Program-made: the position numbers and the translations under genes
Source of the DNA: Pseudomonadota bacterium
GTDB taxonomy: Bacteria > Pseudomonadota > Alphaproteobacteria > UBA8366 > JADFVY01
Assembly (NCBI GenBank): GCA_030671915.1
Contig: DAOVHN010000128.1
Location: 1 to 7,063, forward strand
Direction: 5' to 3'
DNA length: 7,063 nt
In this document: one piece after another, positions 1 through 6,224 of the stretch
Layout of the letters: the number at the start of each line of letters is the position of its first letter
Position numbering within the stretch: position 1 is the first letter of the stretch
Notes under the pieces: generated by a model
Database searches by the model: none
Told to the model about the DNA's origin: nothing
The model's input: only the letters and a program-made list of their open reading frames with translations

Positions 1-331
1 CGCGGCCGGTGACGCGCAGGGCGAACCCGCGCTGCATTTGCCCGCGATATCGGCCGCCCCAGATCTTGCGCGAAATATCCGGCGGCAGATCGTACTTCAG
101 CCAGCCCGGATGTTCGGCGATGATTTCCGCCTTGTCCGTGCCGATTTCCTCGTGCAGTTCGCGCAAGGCGGCCTCGCGGGGGCTTTCGCCCTCGTCGATC
201 CCGCCCTGCGGCATCTGCCAGTGATCGCCCGGCGTGTCGATGCGGTCGCCGACCCAGACACGCCCGTCCGGGCCAAACAGCATCAGTCCGACGCAAGCGC
301 GCCAGGGGCGCGGGTCGTCCGGTTCCGCCAC
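1..331 (-). CDS. rppH: RNA pyrophosphohydrolase RppH (Nudix hydrolase), C-terminus cut by window edge
   Basis: RppH removes pyrophosphate from the 5' end of triphosphorylated mRNA in the cytoplasm, exposing it to RNase E-type decay; the same fold hydrolyses dinucleoside polyphosphates. About 110 codons are present and roughly 50 more are expected beyond position 1. A complete Nudix box spans about residues 43-65 (G43, E49, R57-E58, E61-E62, G64), preceded by the family's WQMPQGGID segment and followed by GWLKYDLP and IWGGRYRGQ, which are typical of alphaproteobacterial RppH. The first usable start is a GTG at 331-329, 8 nt after the ctpA stop; no ATG lies upstream in frame within the gap and the Shine-Dalgarno match is weak, so translation is probably coupled to ctpA. 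Family assignment is firm; the exact start is inferred. Confidence 0.93.
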   Translation of the reverse strand, partial: MAEPDDPRPWRACVGLMLFGPDGRVWVGDRIDTPGDHWQMPQGGIDEGESPREAALRELHEEIGTDKAEIIAEHPGWLKYDLPPDISRKIWGGRYRGQMQRGFALRVTGR

Positions 332-339
332 GTTTGCGG

Positions 340-1629
340 TCAGTTCGCCGTCCGGCGCGACAGCGCGATACCGCGGATCAGGTCGACCGCGCGGATCAGT
401 TGGTAATCCACGGGCTTCTCCTTCTCGGCTTCCGTTTCGCCGTTATCCTCGGGCTTTTTCCTCTTTCCGTTGCCGTCGGTATCCAGCGCGCCGCGCAAAT
501 CCGCCTCGCTGCGCCCCGCGCCGCCAAGAATTTCGAGCTTGGCCTGGGGCACCTCGATATCGGGATCGATTCCCTTGGCCTGGATGGAGCGGCCCGACGG
601 CGTGTAATAGCGTTGGGTGGTCAGTTTCATGGCGCCATCCCGGCCCAGCGGTATGATCGTCTGAACCGACCCCTTGCCGAAGCTGCGGGTGCCCAGCAGG
701 ATCGCCCTGCGGTGGTCCTGCAGCGCGCCGGCGACGATTTCCGAGGCCGAGGCCGAGCCGCTATTGATCAGCACCACTATCGGCAGGCCGCCGGTGATGT
801 CGCCGGGCTCGGCGTTGAAGCGCTGGGCGGTATCCTCGCGCCGTCCGCGGGTGGAAACAATTTCGCCGCGGTCCAGGAAAGCGTCGCTGACCGAGACGGC
901 TTGGTCCAGCAGCCCACCCGGGTTGTTGCGCAGATCGATAACGAAGCCGACCAGCTTGTTGCCGATTTCCTTCTTGAGTTCCCGCACCGCCTTGTTCAGC
1001 CCGGCCTCGGTCTGTTCGCTGAAGCTGGTGATACGGACATAACCGACATCTTCCTTGACTTCGTGCCGGACCGACTTTATGCGGATCTCGTCGCGGGTGA
1101 TGGAAACGTCGAAGGGCTCCGTGCCCTCGCGATAAATGGTCAGCACGATGGTGGTGCCGATCGCGCCGCGCATCCGCTCCACCGCGTCGTTCAATGTCAG
1201 GCCGAGGACCGGTTCGCCGTCGAGATGGGTGATCAGGTCGCCGGCCTGGATGCCGGCGCGGAAGGCCGGGGGATCGTCGATCGGCGAGACCACCTTGACG
1301 TAGCCGCCTTCCATGGTGACCTCGATGCCCAGCCCGCCGAACTTGCCGCGCGTCGTCGTGCGCATGTCGTTGTAGGCCTTCGGGTTCATATAACTTGAAT
1401 GCGGATCCAGGCTGGAGAGCATGCCCTGGATCGCGGCCTCGATCAGCTCTTGGTCGGAAACCTCCTCGACATAATCCTCACGCACCCGCTCGAAAACATC
1501 GCCGAACAGCGCCAGTTGCCGCAGGGTATCCGAGACAGGCTCCTGCGTCGGGGCGCCCGTTGTCCAGAGCAGCAGCCCGGTCGTTGCAATCGCCGCCACC
1601 GCCGCGGCCCGTCGTAAGTTAAACATCAT
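340..1629 (-). CDS. ctpA: Carboxyl-terminal processing protease CtpA (S41A family, PDZ domain)
   Basis: A periplasmic serine protease that cleaves near the C-termini of envelope proteins; relatives such as Prc control peptidoglycan hydrolases. The 429-residue product begins with a short basic segment (NLRR) and a hydrophobic stretch at residues 8-23, a signal peptide or anchor. A PDZ domain covers about 97-168 (GLGIEV start, [10 protein letters not shown] in the middle). The S41 core covers about 185-355, with the Ser/Lys dyad: the serine in [10 protein letters not shown] (S294 by spacing to Prc) and K319 in [10 protein letters not shown] charged, low-complexity linker at 382-406 precedes a short C-terminal helix. 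The start is the ATG at 1629, not an in-frame ATG 12 codons upstream, because AGGA at 1637-1640 sits 7 nt before it and the ATGA overlaps the envC stop. A second ATG follows directly. Co-transcribed with envC and rppH. Confidence 0.95.
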   Translation of the reverse strand: MMFNLRRAAAVAAIATTGLLLWTTGAPTQEPVSDTLRQLALFGDVFERVREDYVEEVSDQELIEAAIQGMLSSLDPHSSYMNPKAYNDMRTTTRGKFGGLGIEVTMEGGYVKVVSPIDDPPAFRAGIQAGDLITHLDGEPVLGLTLNDAVERMRGAIGTTIVLTIYREGTEPFDVSITRDEIRIKSVRHEVKEDVGYVRITSFSEQTEAGLNKAVRELKKEIGNKLVGFVIDLRNNPGGLLDQAVSVSDAFLDRGEIVSTRGRREDTAQRFNAEPGDITGGLPIVVLINSGSASASEIVAGALQDHRRAILLGTRSFGKGSVQTIIPLGRDGAMKLTTQRYYTPSGRSIQAKGIDPDIEVPQAKLEILGGAGRSEADLRGALDTDGNGKRKKPEDNGETEAEKEKPVDYQLIRAVDLIRGIALSRRTAN

Positions 1630-2915
1630 CCACTCGTCCTGTTTTGTTTCCCGCTGGCGATCCATCTGTTCGGATCGATCGGTTGGCCCTTTCGCCTGAG
1701 TTCAAGGTAAAGTCCCACAGTATCGCTACCCTTGTCGATGGTCGAATTCCCCATTGCCCCGACCGGCTCACCGGTAAGTACCCACTGTCCCACCGATGTG
1801 TCCAGCCGTTCCAGCCCGGCCAGCAGCGTATGGTATCCGCCGTCATGCTCGATGATCAAGATATGTCCATAGCCCTCGAACGGACCGGCGAAGGCGACAA
1901 GCCCGTCATGGGGCGCCACGATTTGTGCCCCCGGGCGGGTCGCATAAGTAACACCGCGTTCGGTCTGGCCATATTTGTTGCGCGTCCCGTATTGCTTGAC
2001 GATCCGGCCGCTGACCGGATCGGTGATCGGCCCCTTGGCAGGGAACGGCCTGATTCCCGCCGGCTTTACAAGGGCCACCGCCCTGGCCACGGACGCGGCC
2101 TCGTCGCCGGGCTTGCCCGCGGGCGCCCGGGCCGCCTCGGTGAGGCGGCGCTGCTCTTCTTCCCGGCGCTTGCGCTCGGCTTCCTCGCGCTGTTTGCGTT
2201 CCTCTTCGATCTGGGCCAGCAGGTCACGTATCGACTTCGCGCGCTTGCCCAGTTCGGCCATGCGGCGGTTGACTTCCTTGCGTTCCGATTCGGTCTGCCG
2301 CAGCAAGGTCGATTTGCGCTTCAAAACCCCCTGCAGCCGCTTCTGTTCCCCCTCAAGCTCCTGCGTCTCCGTCTCCAGCGACGCCAACTGGATGCGCGTC
2401 TCCCCGCGAATCTGCGAAAGCTCGTGCAGCTCACGTGACAATGTGTCGGTCTGCTTCTTTATGCTGGGCAGCGCGGTGCGCAGCAACAGGGCGCTGCGAA
2501 CCATGTCGGTCGGCGCATCGGGATAGGCCAGCATGGTCTGTGGCGGGTTGCGTGAAAGGCGCTGCAGCGCCGCCAGCGTACCGGTCAATTGCGAGCGCCG
2601 CTGGGTCAGCGATTCGCGGATCGCATCCTCGCGCTGGCTGAGTTCCAGAAGCGTTGCCTCCAGTTCGATCAGCCGGGCCTCGTGTTTTTGCGCTTTTTTC
2701 GCCGCGGCAATGGCTTCGCGGCGCAGATTGTGCAGATCCTCCGACGCCTTGCGGCGCTTCTTCTCCAGCGCCTTCGCCCGATTCTGGTCGGCCTGAATCT
2801 GTTTCTCGACTTTTTTCAGGTCTTCCTGTTCGCCGCCCGGTGAAACGGAAGGCGTGGCGGCCAGCAGGATCGCGGCCAGCATGAAGGCCGGATTAGCCCG
2901 CAGCACGCTTTTCAT
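1626..2915 (-). CDS. envC: EnvC-type murein hydrolase activator (coiled coil plus degenerate LytM/M23 domain)
   Basis: A periplasmic factor that activates cell-wall amidases during septum splitting, by analogy with EnvC of Escherichia coli and LytM factors of alphaproteobacteria. The 429-residue protein has a signal peptide (K2, R6, then hydrophobic 10-22). Long coiled coils cover about 28-120 and 150-262, split by a proline-containing segment near 123-150, and the second ends in an unusually charged Glu/Arg/Lys stretch (239-258). The LytM domain covers about 295-417. Its zinc-ligand positions are not retained: E319 and T323 replace the His and Asp of HxGxD, and GLYLE at 401-405 replaces HLHFE, much like SLYFE in E. 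coli EnvC. It is therefore expected to be non-catalytic. The ATG at 2915 overlaps the gpmI end by 23 nt with only a poor ribosome site (a G-run touching the start). A later ATG at 2882 would lose the basic signal-peptide end. Confidence 0.93.
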   Translation of the reverse strand: MKSVLRANPAFMLAAILLAATPSVSPGGEQEDLKKVEKQIQADQNRAKALEKKRRKASEDLHNLRREAIAAAKKAQKHEARLIELEATLLELSQREDAIRESLTQRRSQLTGTLAALQRLSRNPPQTMLAYPDAPTDMVRSALLLRTALPSIKKQTDTLSRELHELSQIRGETRIQLASLETETQELEGEQKRLQGVLKRKSTLLRQTESERKEVNRRMAELGKRAKSIRDLLAQIEEERKQREEAERKRREEEQRRLTEAARAPAGKPGDEAASVARAVALVKPAGIRPFPAKGPITDPVSGRIVKQYGTRNKYGQTERGVTYATRPGAQIVAPHDGLVAFAGPFEGYGHILIIEHDGGYHTLLAGLERLDTSVGQWVLTGEPVGAMGNSTIDKGSDTVGLYLELRRKGQPIDPNRWIASGKQNRTSG

Positions 2916-4452
2916 CCCCCCGGGCGATCAGCGACCGGCCGGTCATTTCCGCCGGTTTCGCCAATCCCATGAGTTCCAGGATCGTTGGCGCCAGGTCGGA
3001 CAGCCGTCCGTCCGCGATGTGCGTGGCGTGCTTTCCATCGGGCGCCAGCAGGACCGGCACCGGGTTATGCGTATGGGCGGTATGGGGCTGACCGGTCGCC
3101 GCGTCGTGCATGTTTTCGGCATTCCCGTGGTCGGCGGTGATCAGCAGGGCGCCGCCGGCGGCGCGCACGGCGGCCTCCAGCCGTCCCAGGCATTCGTCGA
3201 CCGCCTCGACCGCGTGGATCGCGGCCTCCATGATCCCGGTATGGCCGACCATGTCGGTATTGGCGTAATTCACCACGATCAGGTCGTATTTAGCACTCTC
3301 GACGGCCTCGACCAGCCGGTCGGTGACTTGCCTCGCGGACATTTCAGGCTGCAGGTCGTAGGTCGCAACCTTCGGCGAGGGGACGAGGATACGGTCCTCC
3401 CCCGGGAATACCTCTTCGCGCCCACCGTTCAGGAAGAATGTGACATGGGCGTATTTCTCGGTCTCGGCGATGCGCAACTGCGTCAGCCCCGCGTCGGCCA
3501 CCGCCTGCCCCAGCACGTTGTCGAGAACAAGCGGCGGGAAGATCGCTGTCATCAATTGCGCCAGCGCCGCGGAATATTCCACCAGCCCCGTTGCGGCGGC
3601 GAACTCGATGCGCCTTGTACGCGCGAAACCACCGAAATCGGGGTCCAGAAAGGCCGACAGGATCTCGCGGGCGCGGTCGGCCCGGAAATTCGCCATCAGG
3701 ATGCCGTCACCGTCGGCCATGCCCTTGTAATCGCCGATTACCGTGGCCGGCACGAACTCGTCGGTCGATCCGGCCGCATGGGCTGCGTCGATCGCCGCCA
3801 GCGCATCGGCCGTATTGGCCTCCCCCTCGCCTTCGGCCATGGCTGCATAGGCCTCCTCTACCCGCTCCCAGCGGTTGTCCCGGTCCATCGCGTAGTAACG
3901 GCCGGTGACCGTGGCGGCGGTCGCGCGTGGCGCCGCCGCGAGGAAGTCTTCCATATAGCCCCGCCCGCTGGACGGTGGTGTGTCGCGGCCATCGAGGAAG
4001 GCATGGACGGCCACGGAAATCCCCGCGTCGGCCAGGATATTGGCCAGCCCGGCGATCTGGTCCTGGTGCGAATGGACACCGCCGGGCGAGATCAGCCCCA
4101 TCAGATGGGCCGTCCCGCCGCTGCTTTTCAAGGCTTCAATGAATGCCGCCAGCGCCGGCGCCCTCGCCAGGCTGCCGTCGGCGGCGGCAGCGTCGATGCG
4201 GGGCAGGTCCTGCCTCACCACGCGACCGGCGCCGATATTCGTATGGCCGACCTCGGAGTTGCCCATCTGTCCGTCCGGCAGGCCGACTTCGCCGCCCGAC
4301 GCGTCCAGCCGCGCGCGCGGGCAGGTCGCGCGCAAGCGATCCCATACTGGCGTATTGGCCGCCGCGATGGCGTTGAAGTCGGTTTCCTCGCGCTCGCCCC
4401 ATCCGTCCAGGATGCAGAGCACTACGGGGCGCGGTCTAGGCGAATCGGTCAT
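2893..4452 (-). CDS. gpmI: 2,3-bisphosphoglycerate-independent phosphoglycerate mutase
   Basis: Interconverts 3- and 2-phosphoglycerate in glycolysis and gluconeogenesis in the cytoplasm through a phosphoserine intermediate, using two Mn ions. The 519-residue length is normal for the family. Visible motifs are LDGWG (D16), MGNSEVGH with catalytic S66, GGVHSH (H127), DGRDTPP (R156-D157), TGRYYAMDRD, NFRADRAREI, NTDMVGHTG (D400, H404), TADHGNAE (D441-H442) and HTAHTHNPVP (H460). All metal and phosphoserine residues are therefore in place. One oddity is Q132, where most relatives read a third His in the VHSHxxH segment. The start is ATG 4452. A TTG at 4512 would add 20 residues, but it falls in the likely -35 box, and the family's N-terminus begins just before VVLCILDGWG. 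GGAA at 4463-4466 is a weak, distant ribosome site. Confidence 0.96.
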   Translation of the reverse strand: MTDSPRPRPVVLCILDGWGEREETDFNAIAAANTPVWDRLRATCPRARLDASGGEVGLPDGQMGNSEVGHTNIGAGRVVRQDLPRIDAAAADGSLARAPALAAFIEALKSSGGTAHLMGLISPGGVHSHQDQIAGLANILADAGISVAVHAFLDGRDTPPSSGRGYMEDFLAAAPRATAATVTGRYYAMDRDNRWERVEEAYAAMAEGEGEANTADALAAIDAAHAAGSTDEFVPATVIGDYKGMADGDGILMANFRADRAREILSAFLDPDFGGFARTRRIEFAAATGLVEYSAALAQLMTAIFPPLVLDNVLGQAVADAGLTQLRIAETEKYAHVTFFLNGGREEVFPGEDRILVPSPKVATYDLQPEMSARQVTDRLVEAVESAKYDLIVVNYANTDMVGHTGIMEAAIHAVEAVDECLGRLEAAVRAAGGALLITADHGNAENMHDAATGQPHTAHTHNPVPVLLAPDGKHATHIADGRLSDLAPTILELMGLAKPAEMTGRSLIARGDEKRAAG

Positions 4453-4483
4453 CTGTATGACATTCCAGAAAATAGTGGACTGA

Positions 4484-4512
4484 GTTATATATATTTTCGC
4501 GGGCGCATACAA
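4484..4512 (-). promoter_or_regulatory. Candidate sigma-70 type promoter of gpmI-envC-ctpA-rppH
   Basis: On the minus strand TTGTAT (4512-4507) and TATAAC (4489-4484) are separated by exactly 17 nt. The -10 matches the consensus at five of six positions; the -35 only at three, though it keeps the TTG core. The stretch is conspicuously AT-rich for this genome (alternating TA at about 4484-4494) and lies in the only sizeable gap of the minus-strand cluster. Transcription would begin near 4477, giving a leader of about 25 nt before the ATG at 4452. Inferred from sequence only. Confidence 0.45.
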
Positions 4513-4539
4513 ACATTGTCCCGTTCAAATCCGCGCTAC

Positions 4540-4998
4540 TCAGCCTCTGTGGTACGGGTGTCCGGCCAGGATCTGCTGCGCCCGGTAAATCTGTTCGGCC
4601 AGCATGGCGCGGACCAGCATATGCGGCCAGGTTTGCCGCCCCAACGACAGCAGCAGGTCGGCGCGGTCCCGAACCTCGCCGGTCAGCCCGTCGGCGCCGC
4701 CGATAACGAAGGCGACCGTGGCCCGCCCGTCGTCGCGCCAGCGGCCCAGCTGTTTCGCGAATTGTGCGCTTGAAAGCTCTTTTCCGGTCTCGTCCAGCGC
4801 CACCACCGCGGCGTCGCGGGGCAGGGCCTCGAGCAGCAGGGCGCCTTCGCGCGCTTTCAACTCGGCGGGTGGCAGGCGGCGTTTTTCCTCCAGCTCGCGC
4901 AAGGCAAGCGTCCAGCGGATGCGGTGCGCATAGGTCTGGTAAAGCTCGCGTTCGGGGCCGGCCCGGGCGCGCCCGATGGCCAGAATTTCGATCTGCAT
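4540..4998 (-). CDS. rlmH: 23S rRNA (pseudouridine(1915)-N(3))-methyltransferase RlmH
   Basis: Methylates N3 of pseudouridine 1915 in helix 69 of 23S rRNA on assembled 70S ribosomes, using S-adenosylmethionine. The 152-residue length matches the family. It is a small SPOUT (trefoil-knot) protein: ALDETGKELSS at about 68-78, the cofactor-binding glycine loop FVIGGADGL at about 97-105, then the knot-forming HMLVRAMLAEQIYRAQQIL segment and the near-terminal YHR that is a hallmark of RlmH. The ATG at 4998 begins directly with the expected MQIEILAIGR and lies 13 nt after the rsfS stop. No clear Shine-Dalgarno sequence is seen, so translation may be coupled to rsfS. The next gene, gpmI, begins 87 nt later and probably has its own promoter; I saw no terminator in between. 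Confidence 0.95.
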   Translation of the reverse strand: MQIEILAIGRARAGPERELYQTYAHRIRWTLALRELEEKRRLPPAELKAREGALLLEALPRDAAVVALDETGKELSSAQFAKQLGRWRDDGRATVAFVIGGADGLTGEVRDRADLLLSLGRQTWPHMLVRAMLAEQIYRAQQILAGHPYHRG

Positions 4999-5011
4999 CG
5001 GTGCGCGGCGG

Positions 5012-5371
5012 TCAGCCGCCGAGAGCGGCCTGCGACGTGCCCGCCGCCATGTTCGGGCCCCACAGCTTTTCCAGCTTGTAGAAATCTCGAACTTCCGGCC
5101 GGAACAGATGGATCACGATATCGCCCGCGTCGACGAGCACCCAGTCGCATTGCGGCTGGCCCTCGGTGAGGACCGCCTTGGCGCCGGCTGCCTTCAGCTT
5201 TTCGACGAGGTGGTCGGCCATCGCGCCGACCTGACGCTGCGATCTTCCCGATGCGATCACGATAAAGTCCGCCAATGCGGACTTGCCAGACAGATCGATG
5301 ACAATTTCATCGACCGCCTTGTCATCCTCCAGCGATGCGGTAGCCACCGCCAGGAGGTTCTGGGAGCTCAC
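5012..5371 (-). CDS. rsfS: Ribosomal silencing factor RsfS
   Basis: RsfS (DUF143, Iojap family) binds ribosomal protein L14 on the 50S subunit and blocks subunit joining, reducing translation when nutrients run short. The 119-residue form shows the family's motifs: DLSGKSALADFIVIASGRSQRQV at about 26-48, ADHLVEKLK, and the C-terminal QCDWVLVDAGDIVIHLF and VRDFYKLEKLWG. The open frame extends further upstream, into nadD, with no ATG near the expected start. I chose GTG 5371 because AGGGA at 5377-5381 lies 5 nt before it and because the family domain starts a few residues later. Another GTG at 5437 would give 141 residues with a basic N-terminus unlike the family and would overlap the end of nadD. 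The gene sits between nadD and rlmH as in many bacteria. Confidence 0.92.
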   Translation of the reverse strand: MSSQNLLAVATASLEDDKAVDEIVIDLSGKSALADFIVIASGRSQRQVGAMADHLVEKLKAAGAKAVLTEGQPQCDWVLVDAGDIVIHLFRPEVRDFYKLEKLWGPNMAAGTSQAALGG

Positions 5372-5439
5372 GGGCTTCCCTGGTTTGCGTGGTATGGCAG
5401 TAATCCTTTTCAGCAGTTTACACGATAAAACTTGCACGA

Positions 5440-6057
5440 CTAACCGGTCCTGCGCGCCGTCCGGATTGCCGTCGCCGATGCCGGATGCTCCCTGATATGC
5501 AGGAAGACCCAAGCCGGCGGCGTGCGGCCGGCCAGCGTGGACGCTTCTTCTTCCGGTATGCGGAATTGGGCGAAACGCCGCGCCGCCAGCCCGGACAACG
5601 CCTGTAAAGTATAGGGTTTACGGGCGAAAACTGCAATGGGGACGGTTTGAATAATCCGCTCCCAGTCCCGCCAGCGCGGCAATTCCTCAAGGATATCCGC
5701 CCCCACCAGCAGCACAAAATCGATATCGGGGTAGCGTTGGCGAAGCGCGTCCAGCGTATCCACCGTATAGCGTGTGCCAAGCTCCGCCTCGATTGCGGTG
5801 ACGAGAATTGCCGGCTGGTCTTGCGCTATGCGCCGGGCTTCGTCGAGGCGGTCCTGCAGGGCCGTCATCCCTGCTTCCGGCTTTAAGGGGTTTTGCGGCG
5901 ACACCAGCCACCAGACCTCGTCGAGCCCCAGCAGCTTCAACGCCTGTTGGCTGACATGGAAATGCCCGGCATGGGCCGGGTTGAAGGACCCGCCCAGCAG
6001 GCCGATGCGGCGGCCGGCCGGTTCCAGTTCCGAATTGGAGGTTTCGCCAGTTCCCAT
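5440..6057 (-). CDS. nadD: Nicotinate-nucleotide adenylyltransferase NadD
   Basis: Transfers AMP from ATP to nicotinate mononucleotide to make deamido-NAD, the shared late step of NAD synthesis in the cytoplasm. The 205-residue protein carries the nucleotidyltransferase signature GGSFNPAHAGH at 22-32 (H29 and H32 form the HxGH site), WWLVSPQNPLK at 49-59, RYTVDTL at 97-103, LVGADILEELPRWRDW at 117-132, and SATAIR at 194-199 for the family's SSTxIR element. The ATG at 6057 leaves about 17 residues before the first strand, slightly longer than some homologs, and has little Shine-Dalgarno support. In many alphaproteobacteria it follows proA directly; here a plus-strand lipoprotein gene separates them, so nadD probably has its own promoter in the divergent spacer. 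Confidence 0.95.
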   Translation of the reverse strand: MGTGETSNSELEPAGRRIGLLGGSFNPAHAGHFHVSQQALKLLGLDEVWWLVSPQNPLKPEAGMTALQDRLDEARRIAQDQPAILVTAIEAELGTRYTVDTLDALRQRYPDIDFVLLVGADILEELPRWRDWERIIQTVPIAVFARKPYTLQALSGLAARRFAQFRIPEEEASTLAGRTPPAWVFLHIREHPASATAIRTARRTG

Positions 6058-6069
6058 GCGCCATTACTT

Positions 6070-6097
6070 CGCATAGTTCGCGCCCCGGCGGAATCAA
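6070..6097 (-). promoter_or_regulatory. nadD: Weak candidate promoter for nadD
   Basis: Minus-strand TTGATT (6097-6092) and TATGCG (6075-6070) are 16 nt apart. The -35 matches at four of six positions, the -10 only at three. Transcription would start within about 10 nt of the nadD ATG, giving an almost leaderless message, which would agree with the lack of a Shine-Dalgarno site. Other positions in the spacer are equally possible. Confidence 0.2.
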
Positions 6098-6101
6098 GAA
6101 A

Positions 6102-6116
6102 GAACCGCACCGGTTC
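6102..6116. repeat. Short inverted repeat in the nadD/lipoprotein spacer
   Basis: GAACCG (6102-6107) and CGGTTC (6111-6116) are perfect 6-bp arms around CAC. The repeat lies in the 167-bp divergent spacer immediately beside the direct repeats at 6113-6137. It could be part of an operator, but it is short enough to arise by chance. Confidence 0.3.
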
Positions 6117-6137
6117 AGGTTAACCGTTTGTTCAGGT
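6113..6137. repeat. Direct repeat GTTCAGGT x2 flanking a GGTTAACC palindrome
   Basis: The 8-mer GTTCAGGT occurs at 6113-6120 and again at 6130-6137, 17 bp start to start, and the perfect 8-bp palindrome GGTTAACC lies at 6118-6125 between and overlapping them. The arrangement is in the spacer between two divergent genes, where a regulator's binding site would be expected. The repeats are read directly; a regulatory role is inference. Confidence 0.35.
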
Positions 6138-6209
6138 GCCAAGGCGTATGAAACTACAGGGTACGGGATCGGGGCGAGCAGCCCGGGAGCGATTCCGTGG
6201 ATTGCAACT

Positions 6210-6215
6210 AGGGAG
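6210..6215 (+). promoter_or_regulatory. Ribosome binding site that supports the GTG start of the lipoprotein gene
   Basis: AGGGAG lies 9 nt before GTG 6225. It is the best Shine-Dalgarno match near this gene; the alternative ATG at 6321 has only GGGA 11 nt upstream. The in-frame triplet just before the GTG is TGA, so no earlier start is possible. Confidence 0.6.
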
Positions 6216-6224
6216 AATCAGTGA

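Noticed and set aside
334..1398. 354-codon open frame on the plus strand opposite ctpA
   Set aside because: Shadow of ctpA, whose motifs are complete; no recognisable domain or good ribosome site in the plus-strand frame.
2140..2210. Repetitive-looking Glu/Arg/Lys-coding stretch in envC
   Set aside because: It is a charged coiled-coil segment typical of EnvC proteins, with no exact nucleotide tandem repeat.
2854..4773. 639-codon open frame on the plus strand opposite envC, gpmI and rlmH
   Set aside because: It is antisense to three firmly identified genes, resembles no family I recognise, and is the kind of long shadow frame produced by GC-rich codon bias.
5410..5437. Imperfect tandem similarity upstream of rsfS (CGTGCAAGTTTTAT next to CGTGTAAACT on the minus strand)
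   Set aside because: Only a handful of matching positions and no clear -35/-10 pair; consistent with chance.
6091..6219. Three GANTC (CcrM-type methylation) sites in the nadD/lipoprotein spacer at 6091, 6191 and 6215
   Set aside because: GANTC sites are also scattered through the coding regions here, so the local count alone is not persuasive evidence of methylation control.
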